Assembly (NCBI RefSeq): GCF_030409835.1
Contig: NZ_JAUFQO010000003.1
Span: 1-64,000 of the forward strand
Direction of reading: 5' to 3'
Length of the DNA stretch: 64,000 nt
Origin: Lutimonas halocynthiae
GTDB taxonomy: Bacteria; Bacteroidota; Bacteroidia; Flavobacteriales; Flavobacteriaceae
Below the pieces are notes generated by a model. That model was not told the origin of the DNA. It was given only the letters and a program-made list of their open reading frames with translations, and did no database searches. Shown in pieces: positions 28,259-38,129 of this stretch (its first letter is position 1; every line of letters begins with the position of its first letter). The position numbers were made by a program, and so were the translations under genes.

Positions 28259-28848
28259 AAAAGAAAAGATATTTAAGTCAGTTAGAAGCTGAAGGTTTAA
28301 AAGAAGTTGTTCCGGATAGTTTTCCGGGCAAAGTTATCCCTGCGGGAAATGGAGGAAATATTGTGGTGACCACTCTAGATTCCGTTGTTAACTGGGGTCG
28401 ATCCAATTCATTGTGGCCATTGTATTTTGGTACCAGTTGTTGTGCCATAGAGATGATGCAGACAGGAGCTCCAAAACACGATTTTTCGCGATTTGGCTTT
28501 GAAGTAGCCAGACCTTCCGCCAGACAAGCCGATCTAATCATCATTGCTGGAACTATTGTCAATAAAATGGGACCGGTATTAAGAAGATTGTATGATCAAA
28601 TGGCTGAACCTAAATATGTTATTGCAATGGGAGCATGTGCCATTTCCGGTGGTCCGTTCTATTATAATTCCTATTCTGTAATTAAAGGTGCCGATCATGT
28701 AATTCCGGTAGATGTTTATGTACCTGGATGCCCACCAAGGCCGGAATCATTATTGGAAGGGATGATCATGTTACAGGAAAAAATCAAGAAAGAGAACATG
28801 AAGGAAAAGATCAATCCAATTGACGGTTTTGATGAAGGAAATATTTAG
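28249..28848 (+). CDS. nuoB: Complex I subunit B (cluster N2 carrier)
   Basis: A 199-residue peripheral subunit that carries the terminal [4Fe-4S] cluster N2, which passes electrons to quinone. All four ligands are present: Cys64, Cys65, Cys130 and Cys161 (PGCPPRPE). A full set of ligands means the quinone-reducing end of the complex should work. It overlaps nuoA by 10 bases. Confidence 0.97.
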   Translation: MGVEKKRYLSQLEAEGLKEVVPDSFPGKVIPAGNGGNIVVTTLDSVVNWGRSNSLWPLYFGTSCCAIEMMQTGAPKHDFSRFGFEVARPSARQADLIIIAGTIVNKMGPVLRRLYDQMAEPKYVIAMGACAISGGPFYYNSYSVIKGADHVIPVDVYVPGCPPRPESLLEGMIMLQEKIKKENMKEKINPIDGFDEGNI

Positions 28849-28868
28849 CATCTAAGCAAAGAGATACC

Positions 28869-29330
28869 ATGAAAAACGAAGAATTACAAAATATTATTAA
28901 TGGCTTAGGAGAAAATCTGGAATTCACGGAAGAAGGAACTGAATATTTAACGCTAACCGTTTCTAAAGAACAACTTCATGCCGTTTGCAGTAAATTAAAA
29001 ACAGAACCCCAACTAAAATTTGATTATGCTTTTTGTATCACAGGAATGGACTGGGGTGAAGAATTAGGTGTTATTTATCACCTGGAGTCCACCGAGTTTA
29101 AACATGCGATGGTTGTAAAAGTGAAGACTGAAGACAGGGAGAATCCAACGCTGGATTCTGTTTGTGATATATGGAGAACAGCCGAATTTCACGAAATGGA
29201 AGTCTATGATTTTTTTGGTATAAAATTCAATAATCATCCAAAATTAAAACGCCTTTTCTTAACTCCGGATTGGGTGGGCTGGCCATTGAGAAAAGATTAT
29301 GTAGATGAAGCTAATATGATTGTTAAATAA
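28869..29330 (+). CDS. nuoC: Complex I subunit C
   Basis: A 153-residue peripheral-arm subunit of the 30-kDa family. The C-terminal signature (CDIWRTAEFHEMEVYDFFGI, then HPKLKRLFLTPDWVGWPLRKDY) is intact. It is a separate gene, not fused to nuoD as in Enterobacteria or Bacteroides. It sits between nuoB and nuoD with gaps of 20 and 8 bases. Confidence 0.95.
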   Translation: MKNEELQNIINGLGENLEFTEEGTEYLTLTVSKEQLHAVCSKLKTEPQLKFDYAFCITGMDWGEELGVIYHLESTEFKHAMVVKVKTEDRENPTLDSVCDIWRTAEFHEMEVYDFFGIKFNNHPKLKRLFLTPDWVGWPLRKDYVDEANMIVK

Positions 29331-29338
29331 GGATTTTC

Positions 29339-30460
29339 ATGACCAATCAAGAATTAAAAACCAAAATAAAAACGGAAGAATATTTCGTTAATATGGGTCC
29401 TCAACACCCTGCAGCTCATGGTGTTTTACGTTTGATATTAACCATTGATGGAGAAATAATCAAAAACGTTGAGCCGGACCTCGGTTATATACATCGCTCG
29501 ATAGAGAAAATGTGCGAGAGAGATAGTTATCAGCAAATCGTTCACCTCACAGACAGGATGGATTATTTGTCTTCTCATATCAATAATGAAGCTGTTTGCT
29601 TGGCGGTAGAAAAAGGGTTGGAAATAGAGGTTCCTGATCGTGTAAAAGTGATTCGTACGATTATTGGTGAACTTACGCGTATCGCATCTCATTGTTTATG
29701 GTGGGGTGTTATGGGAATGGACCTAGGAGCATTAACTACCTATTTCTATGCTTTTAGAGATCGCGAGTTGATCAACGATATTTTTGAAGAAACCTGCGGT
29801 GCCAGACTGACCATGAATTACAATATTCCTGGTGGACTCATGTTTGATATTCATCCGAATTTTATAAATCGAACCAAAGAATTTATCAAGCATTTTAAAA
29901 CTAAAATTCCTGAATACGACCGTTTGTTAACTGGAAATGTAATTTTTGAAAAAAGAACGAAAGGGGTTGGAATTCTAACAAAAGAAGATGCTATTTCATT
30001 TGGCGTATCAGGTCCGGTTGCCAGAGGATCCGGTTATTCAAATGATGTGAGAATACACCATCCATACAGCGCATATGACCGCGTTGAATTTAAAGAAGCA
30101 TTATTGACATCAGGAGATACCTACGCGAGATATCAAGTAAGGATAATGGAAATGTGGGAGTCGATGTCAATTATTGAACAATTGATTGATAATATCCCGG
30201 AAGGAGAAACCAAAGTGACAACAAAAGCAGTAATTAAATTACCAAAAGGGGAATTTTATCAGCGTGTAGAAACAGCAAGAGGAGAATTAGGGGTTTATAT
30301 AAACAGCACCGGAACTAAAAATCCGTACAGACTTAAATTCCGTTCACCGGGATTTTCAAATTTATCCGTTTTAAACCATATTTCAAAAGGAGGTAAAATA
30401 GCTGATTTAGTAGCTACTATGGCTTCATTTGATTTTGTAATCCCAGATATAGATCGCTAA
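29339..30460 (+). CDS. nuoD: Complex I subunit D (49-kDa)
   Basis: A 373-residue subunit that forms the quinone site with NuoB. It keeps the N-terminal MGPQHPAAHGVLRL loop, whose His lines the quinone cavity, and the C-terminal FRSPGFSNLSVL segment with the end DFVIPDIDR. In the usual Flavobacteriia order nuoE, nuoF and nuoG come next; here nuoH follows after only 16 bases and no remnant of the missing genes is visible. Confidence 0.96.
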   Translation: MTNQELKTKIKTEEYFVNMGPQHPAAHGVLRLILTIDGEIIKNVEPDLGYIHRSIEKMCERDSYQQIVHLTDRMDYLSSHINNEAVCLAVEKGLEIEVPDRVKVIRTIIGELTRIASHCLWWGVMGMDLGALTTYFYAFRDRELINDIFEETCGARLTMNYNIPGGLMFDIHPNFINRTKEFIKHFKTKIPEYDRLLTGNVIFEKRTKGVGILTKEDAISFGVSGPVARGSGYSNDVRIHHPYSAYDRVEFKEALLTSGDTYARYQVRIMEMWESMSIIEQLIDNIPEGETKVTTKAVIKLPKGEFYQRVETARGELGVYINSTGTKNPYRLKFRSPGFSNLSVLNHISKGGKIADLVATMASFDFVIPDIDR

Positions 30461-30476
30461 TAAGACTAATTTTTTA

Positions 30477-31544
30477 ATGATGAATTTACCATTAAACATA
30501 ACAACAACAGTAAGTGATTGGATTTACTCGATCATGCCTGAAAGTGCAGCGACGGTTACAATTTGGGTGTTAATTGCAGCAGCTTATCTAGCCTTATTTG
30601 CAGTGGCAGGATTGTATTTAGTATTGTTAGAACGCAAAGTAGCCGCTTGGTTTCAGTTGAGGTTAGGACCAAACAGAGTTGGACCCGGCGGTATGTTTCA
30701 AACCATGGCAGATGCCTTAAAACTGGTTTCTAAGGAATTAACAAGTACTGAAAGGGTTGACAAATTTCTATTCAATTTAGCTCCTTATTTTGTAATTGTT
30801 TCTTCCCTGATTGCAATAAGTGTTTTTCCTTTTTCAAGACAATTTCAAGCCTTTGATATCAATATTGGGGTGTTCTTTTTATTGGCAGTCTCTTCAATTG
30901 GTGTGATAGGAATTTTATTGGGAGGATGGGCAAGTAATAATAAATTTGCTTTGATAGGTGCCATGCGAAGTGGTTTGCAAACCATTAGTTACGAATTATC
31001 GGTAGGGATGTCAATATTAACTATGGTTTTATTGACAGGGTCTTTACAATTGTCTGAAATTATCGAGGTGCAAAGAACTGGTGGCTGGTTAATCGTACAG
31101 GGTCATATTCCTGCGATCATCGCTTTTATGGTTTTTATGATAGCCGGAACGGCCGAAACCAATAGAGCACCTTTTGATCTGGTAGAAGCAGAATCTGAAT
31201 TAGGAGCAGGTTTTCACACAGAATATTCGGGGATGAAATTTGCCTATTTCTTTTTAGCAGAATTTATCAATATGTTTATTATTGCTTCAATAGCGGTCGT
31301 ATTATTTTTTGGTGGATGGTTATCTCCTTTCGGAATCACAGATAATATTGCATGGTTCCCTGAATCTATTTGGTTTTTGATAAAAGTATTGATTATTATC
31401 TTTTTGATGATGTGGTTTAGGTGGACTTTCCCAAGATTGCGGGTAGACCAATTATTAACCCTGGAATGGAAGTATTTATTGCCAATAAACTTGGTGAATA
31501 TAGTAATAATGGCAATTGTGATTTGGTTGAATTGGATAATTTAA
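30477..31544 (+). CDS. nuoH: Complex I subunit H
   Basis: A 355-residue membrane subunit with about eight or nine segments that joins the peripheral and membrane arms and helps form the quinone tunnel. Typical motifs are ERKVAAWFQLRLGPNRVGP, ETNRAPFDLVEAESELGAGFHTEYSGM and RWTFPRLRVDQL. Two adjacent ATGs (30477, 30480) make the start ambiguous by one residue. Confidence 0.96.
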   Translation: MMNLPLNITTTVSDWIYSIMPESAATVTIWVLIAAAYLALFAVAGLYLVLLERKVAAWFQLRLGPNRVGPGGMFQTMADALKLVSKELTSTERVDKFLFNLAPYFVIVSSLIAISVFPFSRQFQAFDINIGVFFLLAVSSIGVIGILLGGWASNNKFALIGAMRSGLQTISYELSVGMSILTMVLLTGSLQLSEIIEVQRTGGWLIVQGHIPAIIAFMVFMIAGTAETNRAPFDLVEAESELGAGFHTEYSGMKFAYFFLAEFINMFIIASIAVVLFFGGWLSPFGITDNIAWFPESIWFLIKVLIIIFLMMWFRWTFPRLRVDQLLTLEWKYLLPINLVNIVIMAIVIWLNWII

Positions 31545-31563
31545 TAAATGATAAAGAACGATA

Positions 31564-32040
31564 ATGAGTTACTTTTCAGATATATATAACGGAATAAAAA
31601 CCTTACTAACCGGAATGAGTGTTACTGGAGGTTATTTTATTCGTGCACGAAAGGGTAGTATAACACAACAATATCCCGATAACAGAGATACATTGAAAAT
31701 GTTCGATCGGTTTAGAGGTGAAGTTGTAATGCCACATGACGATAATAATGAACACTATTGCACCGGATGCCAGAAATGTGAAATAGCATGCCCTAACGGT
31801 ACAATTGAGATAGTTTGGGACAGACAGGTTGATCCGGCAACGGGGAAAAAGAAAAAAATGATCGATAAGCACATCTACCATTTGTCTATGTGTACCATGT
31901 GTGGTTTATGTATCGAAGCTTGTCCGACCGATGCTATTGTATGGGCCCAGAATTACGAAAATTCTGTTTATGACAGAAGCAAGCTAACAAAAGTATTGAA
32001 CCAACCTGGCTCAAAGGTACAAGCAGGAATCGAAGATTAA
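31564..32040 (+). CDS. nuoI: Complex I subunit I (2[4Fe-4S])
   Basis: A 158-residue subunit carrying clusters N6a and N6b. Ligands are Cys66/69/72/76 and Cys110/113/116/120. In complex I forms that lack the NADH module, this subunit is the expected docking area for ferredoxin. Between the two motifs lies a basic segment (ATGKKKKMIDK, about 92-102), which could favour an acidic ferredoxin; that last point is inference. Confidence 0.96.
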   Translation: MSYFSDIYNGIKTLLTGMSVTGGYFIRARKGSITQQYPDNRDTLKMFDRFRGEVVMPHDDNNEHYCTGCQKCEIACPNGTIEIVWDRQVDPATGKKKKMIDKHIYHLSMCTMCGLCIEACPTDAIVWAQNYENSVYDRSKLTKVLNQPGSKVQAGIED

Positions 32041-32044
32041 TCTT

Positions 32045-32551
32045 ATGGAAAGAATTATATTTTATCTTATAGCCTTGATCATGATCGTTTTCGCGATTAA
32101 AGCTGTTTCAAGTAGAAAAATGCTAAGAGCAGTGATCTACCTTTTATTCGTATTGATGGGAATTGCAGGCATCTATTTTATGGTAGATTATTCCTTTATG
32201 GCAGCAATACAACTTGCTGTATACGCGGGAGGTGTGATTGTTTTGATCATTTTCTCTGTATTGCTAGTGCATCATATCGAATTGAGACTTGAGGTTTCAA
32301 AATTATCCCAACGCATTTTGGCAGGATTGTTAAGCCTTTCGGGACTCACGCTCACTTTATATGCGGTTTTTACCTATGAATTCAAACCTGTTGAGAACTA
32401 TAATAGCATTGAAGTACGTGATATAGGGCTTGGAATGCTGAGCTATAAGGAGGGCGGTTTTATACTTCCGTTTGAAGTAATCAGTGTATTAATTGTAGCT
32501 GTTATGATAGGTGCGATTGTTATTGCTAAAGGAAAAAGATTAGAACAGTAA
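32045..32551 (+). CDS. nuoJ: Complex I subunit J
   Basis: A 168-residue membrane subunit with five predicted segments. The AAIQLAVYAGGVIVLIIF helix is the conserved feature of NuoJ/ND6. It starts 4 bases after nuoI and precedes nuoK by 11 bases. Confidence 0.93.
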   Translation: MERIIFYLIALIMIVFAIKAVSSRKMLRAVIYLLFVLMGIAGIYFMVDYSFMAAIQLAVYAGGVIVLIIFSVLLVHHIELRLEVSKLSQRILAGLLSLSGLTLTLYAVFTYEFKPVENYNSIEVRDIGLGMLSYKEGGFILPFEVISVLIVAVMIGAIVIAKGKRLEQ

Positions 32552-32562
32552 AACGAAGCTAA

Positions 32563-32880
32563 ATGATACAAGGAATAAGTATATATGAGATTTTAACTTT
32601 GACTTCCATCATATTTTTTATTGGATTGTACGGTTTTCTCACAAGAAAGAATCTGATCACGATGTTGCTGTCAATTGAATTGATTCTCAATGCCTCAGCC
32701 ATCAATTTTGTAGTGATCAATACCTATTTATATCCTGATGTACTTCAGGGCGTATTCTTCTCGATTTTTATTGTGGCAGTTGCAGCAGCTGAAACTGCCC
32801 TGGCCGTTGCAATTATAATCAATCTTTACAAACTGATTACTTCCGTTGAAGTAGAAGACACGGAAACAATGAAATATTGA
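32563..32880 (+). CDS. nuoK: Complex I subunit K
   Basis: A 105-residue membrane subunit with three segments. The conserved acidic residues of the proton path are seen in LLSIELILNASAINF and AAAETALAVAIIINLY. Length and order match NuoK/ND4L. Confidence 0.94.
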   Translation: MIQGISIYEILTLTSIIFFIGLYGFLTRKNLITMLLSIELILNASAINFVVINTYLYPDVLQGVFFSIFIVAVAAAETALAVAIIINLYKLITSVEVEDTETMKY

Positions 32881-32899
32881 ATAATGAAATAATGTAATT

Positions 32900-34819
32900 A
32901 TGGATTTTAGCTATACAATTTTAATTCCACTTATTCCACTGGCAGTATTTTTGCTCCTGGGGATCAATTACAATAGAATAAAGCCTGCGGTATCCGGTTG
33001 GATAGGATCTTTGGGGCTTTTTACAACACTAGGTTTGTCATATTATACTGCTTATCAGTATTTCTTTGTGGTAGGAAAAGTTGGTGATGTGTACCAAACT
33101 TTTACTGAAAAATGGCGTTGGATGAACTTTACAGATACGCTCTACATAGATATGGGTGTCATGATTGATCAGATCTCCGTGATGATGCTTGTTGTTGTGT
33201 CAACGATTTCATTTATGGTGCACCTTTACAGCCGAGGATATATGAAAGGCGACCCGGGTTATACCAAGTTTTTCGCTTTTCTGTCACTGTTTACTTTTTC
33301 TATGATGGGATTGGTAATGGCTGTAAACCTATTTCAGATCTATATCTTTTGGGAATTAGTTGGGGTATCATCCTTTTTACTCATTGGCTATTATTATACA
33401 AAACCTTCAGCTGTTTCAGCAGCCAAGAAAGCTTTTATTGTGACGAGATTTGCCGATCTTGGATTTTTGATAGGAATTCTGATCATCGGGTATTATGGAG
33501 GATCTTATGATTTTGCAACCTTAAATGATCTTGAAGGTACTGTGATTACCAATTGGGCTTCAACCTCTTTTATGGGCTTGTCTGTTTTTACCTGGGGTTT
33601 ACTTTTGATTTTTATGGGCGGTGCCGGGAAATCGGCCATGTTTCCTTTACATATCTGGCTTCCTGATGCTATGGAAGGGCCTACGCCCGTATCAGCGCTT
33701 ATTCATGCGGCAACCATGGTTGTGGCAGGTGTATATCTTGTAGCGAGATTATTCCCATTATATTATTTTGTTGAAAACGGTTATGCTTTAAATGTCGTAG
33801 CTTGGGTAGGTGCGTTTTCAGCACTTTTTGCGGCCATTATCGCCCTGACTCAAAATGATATTAAGAGGGTACTGGCATTTTCAACCATGTCTCAGATCGG
33901 TTATATGATGCTGGCGCTTGGTGTTTCGGGCTACTATGGTCATGACGGCCTTGGTTATATGGCGTCTATGTTTCATTTGTTTACGCATGCCATGTTCAAA
34001 GGCTTACTTTTCTTAGGGGCCGGTTCCATTATTCATGCGATCCACAGTAATTATATTCAGGATATGGGAGGCTTGAGAAAATATATGCCTATTACCCATA
34101 TTACTTTTTTGATAGCCGCATTGTCCATTTCCGGTTTTCCCGGTTTTGCAGGTTTCTTCAGTAAGGATGAAATATTGGTGGCTGCCTTCGAGCACAACAA
34201 GTTGATCTATGTGATTGGAGTCGTAGTTGCCGGATTGACTGCCTTCTATATGTTTAGATTATATTTTGGCATATTCTGGGGAAAGAACACCAAATACGAA
34301 CATACACCTCATGAATCTCCTGTCTCTATGACATTTCCTTTGGTATTTCTGGCCATAATGAGTGTTGTTGCAGGTTATATTCATTTTAGTGACTATGTGA
34401 CGGTAGATCATCAATCTTTTGAGGCTCATTTGAATTATCCTTTAGCTGCCATAGCGGTTGGTGTTGGAATGATAGGGATCTTGTTGGCCTATATTTTTTA
34501 TAAAAAACCAAACGGTTTGCCTGATAAAGTGGCGACTTCCTTTGGGTCATTATATAGATGGGCCTTTGATAAATTCTATTTCGATGAGTTATACTTATTT
34601 GTCACCAAGGAGATTATTTTTAAAAGAATCTCGGCACCTTTTGCCTGGTTTGACAAGCATGTAGTAGATGGCACCATGAATCTCATTGGTAATTCTACGG
34701 TTACAGGTTCCGAAAAGATCAAGAAAATTCAAACAGGACGGTTGCAGGACTACGCCTTTGCTTTTATAGCAGGAATCGTAGTGTTAGCGATGATTTTTAT
34801 TTATAAATGGATTATTTAG
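32900..34819 (+). CDS. nuoL: Complex I subunit L (antiporter-like)
   Basis: A 639-residue antiporter-like subunit of the distal membrane arm. It has the conserved FWELVGVSSFLLIGYYY and HIWLPDAMEGPTPVSALIHAATMV segments and the C-terminal lateral helix that runs along the membrane arm. Full length suggests the complex pumps ions. It precedes nuoM by 7 bases. Confidence 0.96.
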   Translation: MDFSYTILIPLIPLAVFLLLGINYNRIKPAVSGWIGSLGLFTTLGLSYYTAYQYFFVVGKVGDVYQTFTEKWRWMNFTDTLYIDMGVMIDQISVMMLVVVSTISFMVHLYSRGYMKGDPGYTKFFAFLSLFTFSMMGLVMAVNLFQIYIFWELVGVSSFLLIGYYYTKPSAVSAAKKAFIVTRFADLGFLIGILIIGYYGGSYDFATLNDLEGTVITNWASTSFMGLSVFTWGLLLIFMGGAGKSAMFPLHIWLPDAMEGPTPVSALIHAATMVVAGVYLVARLFPLYYFVENGYALNVVAWVGAFSALFAAIIALTQNDIKRVLAFSTMSQIGYMMLALGVSGYYGHDGLGYMASMFHLFTHAMFKGLLFLGAGSIIHAIHSNYIQDMGGLRKYMPITHITFLIAALSISGFPGFAGFFSKDEILVAAFEHNKLIYVIGVVVAGLTAFYMFRLYFGIFWGKNTKYEHTPHESPVSMTFPLVFLAIMSVVAGYIHFSDYVTVDHQSFEAHLNYPLAAIAVGVGMIGILLAYIFYKKPNGLPDKVATSFGSLYRWAFDKFYFDELYLFVTKEIIFKRISAPFAWFDKHVVDGTMNLIGNSTVTGSEKIKKIQTGRLQDYAFAFIAGIVVLAMIFIYKWII

Positions 34820-34826
34820 TTACAAG

Positions 34827-36314
34827 ATGGATATACTAAGCTTATTTGTTGTCGTGCCGGTCATTACCATTTTGGTGTTGATTTTTTCCAAAAGTTTAAA
34901 ACAAACCAGAGTGATTGCAGCTGTTGGGATGTTTGTGCAGTTCGCGATGTCTTTGAATTTGATCTTTGCCTATTTTAAGGAGAAACAGATCAATGATTCG
35001 ATCATGGTTTTTACAAAGGATTTTCTTTGGTTTGAAAAATTTAACATTCATTATGCCATTGGCGTTGACGGAATTTCTGTGGCCATGATTACACTTGCCT
35101 CCATCGTAGTGCTTGCAGGCGTCTTTATTTCATGGAAAATGGAAGACTTGCACAAGGAATTCTTTATTTCTCTTATCGTACTGGCTACGGGAGTTTTTGG
35201 ATTCTTTATTTCTTTAGATCTTTTTACCATGTTTTTGTTTTATGAAATAGCGGTGATCCCGATGTTTCTGCTCATTGGTATATGGGGATCCGGCCCTAAG
35301 GAATATTCTGCCATGAAATTAACCTTGATGTTAATGGGAGCCTCGGCTGTATTACTTGTCGGAATTCTCGGAATTTATTTCAATTCAAATGCGGATGGTG
35401 GTGCCTTGACATATAACATTCTGGAAATTGCTAAAGTGAACATACCTGTTGACGCTCAGAATTTATTTTTCCCTTTGACTTTTTTAGGGTTCGCAGTGCT
35501 TGGTGCTCTATTTCCATTTCACACCTGGTCACCTGACGGTCATGCTTCGGCGCCGACTGCTGTTTCGATGCTGCACGCAGGTGTTTTGATGAAACTTGGA
35601 GGCTATGGTGTATTTCGTGTCGCCATGTATTTGTTGCCCGAAGGCGCAATGACCTGGTCTAATTTCTTTATCGTTTTATCAGTTATTGGTGTCTTTTATG
35701 GCGCGCTGGCTGCTATCAAACAAACTGATTTAAAATATATCAATGCATACTCATCAGTAAGCCATTTAGGAATGGTATTATTCGCACTTTTAATGCTCAA
35801 TAAAACGGCTTGGAATGGAGCGATACTTCAGTCGTTATCTCATGGTTTTATGACAGCACTTTTCTTTGCCTTGATCGGAATGATCTATGGAAGAACACAT
35901 ACACGTGATGTAACTAAAATGAGTGGATTGTTAAAAGTGATACCATTTATATCTGTGATGTATGTCATTGCAGGTCTGGCCTCTCTTGGTTTGCCGGGAT
36001 TTAGTGGCTTTATGGCAGAAATGCAAATATTTGTTGGGGCTTTTCAACACCCTGATATGTTTCATCGTGTTGCTACTATTATTACCGTTTCTGCCATCGT
36101 GGTTACGGCAGTATACGTGTTGAGGGTAGTGGGAATGATGTTGATGGGACCGATTAGAAATAACGAATTTATGGAATTGGAAACGGCCACCTGGTATGAA
36201 AAAGTTGGGGTGATCTTATTGCTGATCCCGATCGTTTTTATGGGTATGACACCAATTTGGTTAAGTGATATGATCAGAGCAAGCATAAGCCCTTTTATAG
36301 AAAGAATGATGTAG
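34827..36314 (+). CDS. nuoM: Complex I subunit M (antiporter-like)
   Basis: A 495-residue antiporter-like subunit with about 14 membrane segments. The key stretches are FLFYEIAVIPMFLLIGIWG (with the conserved Glu) and FHTWSPDGHASAPTAVSMLHAGVLMKLGGYG. A 68-bp gap separates it from nuoN, the longest gap in the operon; no hairpin is seen there. Confidence 0.95.
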   Translation: MDILSLFVVVPVITILVLIFSKSLKQTRVIAAVGMFVQFAMSLNLIFAYFKEKQINDSIMVFTKDFLWFEKFNIHYAIGVDGISVAMITLASIVVLAGVFISWKMEDLHKEFFISLIVLATGVFGFFISLDLFTMFLFYEIAVIPMFLLIGIWGSGPKEYSAMKLTLMLMGASAVLLVGILGIYFNSNADGGALTYNILEIAKVNIPVDAQNLFFPLTFLGFAVLGALFPFHTWSPDGHASAPTAVSMLHAGVLMKLGGYGVFRVAMYLLPEGAMTWSNFFIVLSVIGVFYGALAAIKQTDLKYINAYSSVSHLGMVLFALLMLNKTAWNGAILQSLSHGFMTALFFALIGMIYGRTHTRDVTKMSGLLKVIPFISVMYVIAGLASLGLPGFSGFMAEMQIFVGAFQHPDMFHRVATIITVSAIVVTAVYVLRVVGMMLMGPIRNNEFMELETATWYEKVGVILLLIPIVFMGMTPIWLSDMIRASISPFIERMM

Positions 36315-36382
36315 TTTGAATTGGTGAATGAAGATGTGATCTTCAAAAAAGAATTGATTAAAAGAAAGAAAAATTTAAGCAT

Positions 36383-37798
36383 ATGGATTTAGGAGGATTT
36401 TTATTAATGAGACAAGAGTTGGTCCTGCTGGCTGTGATCCTGCTTCTTGTTATCTTGGAGATATTCATGAGCAATAAGAAAGCCCTTGTCAATATGGCTA
36501 TTGCTTTTTTCACTATTCATACTGTAATAGGTTTTATTCCTCTTGAAGACGGTTCTCTTTTTGGAGGAATGTTCCATACAACCCAATTAATTCATCTGTT
36601 TAAGAATGTCTTGAATGTTGGTGTATTGATCATTTTGCTGCAATCAGCCGAATGGATCAAAAAAGAAATTGTGGCTCAACATAAATCTACCGAATTCTTT
36701 ATGTTGATGCTTTCCTCACTTTTGGGAATGTATTATATGATCTCTTCGGGTGATTTTCTGATGTTTTATTTAGGACTTGAATTGTCTGCCTTGCCCATCG
36801 CGGCTTTAGTGGCTTTTGAAACCAGTAAACGGGTTTCTGCCGAGGCCGGGATCAAATTTATTTTGTCGGCAGCTTTGGCTTCGGGAACTTCAGTTTTTGG
36901 TGTTTCTCTAATTTATGCCACTACCGGGAGCATCTATTTTAGTGATGTAGCAGAATTATTGACCTATTCAAATTTAAGCCTGGTAGGATTTATCTTCTTC
37001 TTCTCAGGTTTGGCGTTTAAAATTTCTCTGGTTCCGTTTCATTTCTGGACAGCCGATGTATACGAAGGAGCTCCTATAGGTGTGACATCCTATCTTTCTG
37101 TTATCTCTAAAGGATCTGCGGTAATGATTCTAATGATCATTCTATTTACAGTAATGAAACCTTTTGAAGTGGTTACCAGTTCAATGTTGTACATCGTTTC
37201 AATTGGAACAATGTTTATAGGTAATTTATTTGCTTTGAGGCAACAGAACATGAAACGCTTTTTAGCCTTTTCATCAATTGCTCAGGCAGGTTTTATTTTA
37301 CTGGGTCTTCTTTCGCATGATCAACTCGGTATCTCAACCGTCGTCTATTTTGTGTCGATCTATGTATTTACAAATCTGGCAGCTTTTGGTGTCATACAAG
37401 CCATCTCAACGCAAACAGGGAAAGAGAATATGGATGATTATAACGGGCTGTACAGAACAAATCCTAAACTAAGTCTGGTCATGATGCTGGCACTTTTCTC
37501 CCTTGCGGGGATACCTCCGGTGGCAGGCTTTTTCGGTAAATTCTTTTTATTTACGGCCGCTGCAAGTCAGGGTTTGTATTTTCTGGTATTTTTAGCGGTG
37601 GTTAATGTCACGATTTCATTGTACTATTACTTGCTCGTGATTCGGGCCATGTTCTTGCGCAAAAGTGACAATCCAATACCTTATTTTGAAAGTAAGTTTA
37701 CGATGAAACTGGGATTGATACTGGCGGTTGTTGGCGTATTATTTATAGGTGTCTACAGTCCGATTTACGATTATATTTATCAACTAAGTATTTTTTAG
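36383..37798 (+). CDS. nuoN: Complex I subunit N (antiporter-like)
   Basis: A 471-residue antiporter-like subunit with about 13 or 14 membrane segments. Conserved pieces are LGLELSALPIAALVAFE, FHFWTADVYEGAPIGVTSYLSVISK and MLALFSLAGIPPVAGFFGKF. It completes the set A, B, C, D, H, I, J, K, L, M, N. Confidence 0.95.
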   Translation: MDLGGFLLMRQELVLLAVILLLVILEIFMSNKKALVNMAIAFFTIHTVIGFIPLEDGSLFGGMFHTTQLIHLFKNVLNVGVLIILLQSAEWIKKEIVAQHKSTEFFMLMLSSLLGMYYMISSGDFLMFYLGLELSALPIAALVAFETSKRVSAEAGIKFILSAALASGTSVFGVSLIYATTGSIYFSDVAELLTYSNLSLVGFIFFFSGLAFKISLVPFHFWTADVYEGAPIGVTSYLSVISKGSAVMILMIILFTVMKPFEVVTSSMLYIVSIGTMFIGNLFALRQQNMKRFLAFSSIAQAGFILLGLLSHDQLGISTVVYFVSIYVFTNLAAFGVIQAISTQTGKENMDDYNGLYRTNPKLSLVMMLALFSLAGIPPVAGFFGKFFLFTAAASQGLYFLVFLAVVNVTISLYYYLLVIRAMFLRKSDNPIPYFESKFTMKLGLILAVVGVLFIGVYSPIYDYIYQLSIF

Positions 37799-37802
37799 CA
37801 TT

Positions 37803-38129
37803 ATGGGGTTAGCAGGAAAACATATGTTTGGATCAATAGGTGAACAGAGAGTCACCTTTGTAGAGAAAAAAATTACTGTTGAGCGGTTGGATTTTCTCAA
37901 AAAACTTTTGGAAGTAAATGGGTTTGAAGTTCTTGTTGATGAGGACAAACGAAAAAGTGAGGAAGACCCTCAATTATATACCATAGGTGTTACTGATATG
38001 GTGTTTAATCCAACAGTATATATTTTCCAACGCAGATTAAAAACACTGGATGGGAAGCATATCGTTAATCAGGAATATTGGAATCAAATATCGGAAGATC
38101 CCAAGCCACAATATTGGAAGAACTCTTAA
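37803..38129 (+). CDS. Small conserved protein at the end of the nuo operon
   Basis: A 108-residue soluble protein without a signal peptide, starting 4 bases after the nuoN stop, so almost certainly co-transcribed with complex I. It has a compact alpha/beta look: VTFVEKKITVERLDFLKKLLE, then FEVLVDEDKRKSEEDP, then TIGVTDMVFNPTVYIFQRRLKT and an aromatic C-terminus. There are no cysteines for a cluster. I do not recognise a characterised family. Position suggests an accessory or assembly role for this complex I; that is inference. It could also be an unrelated passenger gene. Confidence 0.6.
   Translation: MGLAGKHMFGSIGEQRVTFVEKKITVERLDFLKKLLEVNGFEVLVDEDKRKSEEDPQLYTIGVTDMVFNPTVYIFQRRLKTLDGKHIVNQEYWNQISEDPKPQYWKNS

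Noticed and set aside
36062-36382. 106-codon open frame opposite the end of nuoM
   Set aside because: Low-complexity Ile/Asn/Thr composition typical of an antisense shadow of a membrane protein gene; no promoter or partner.
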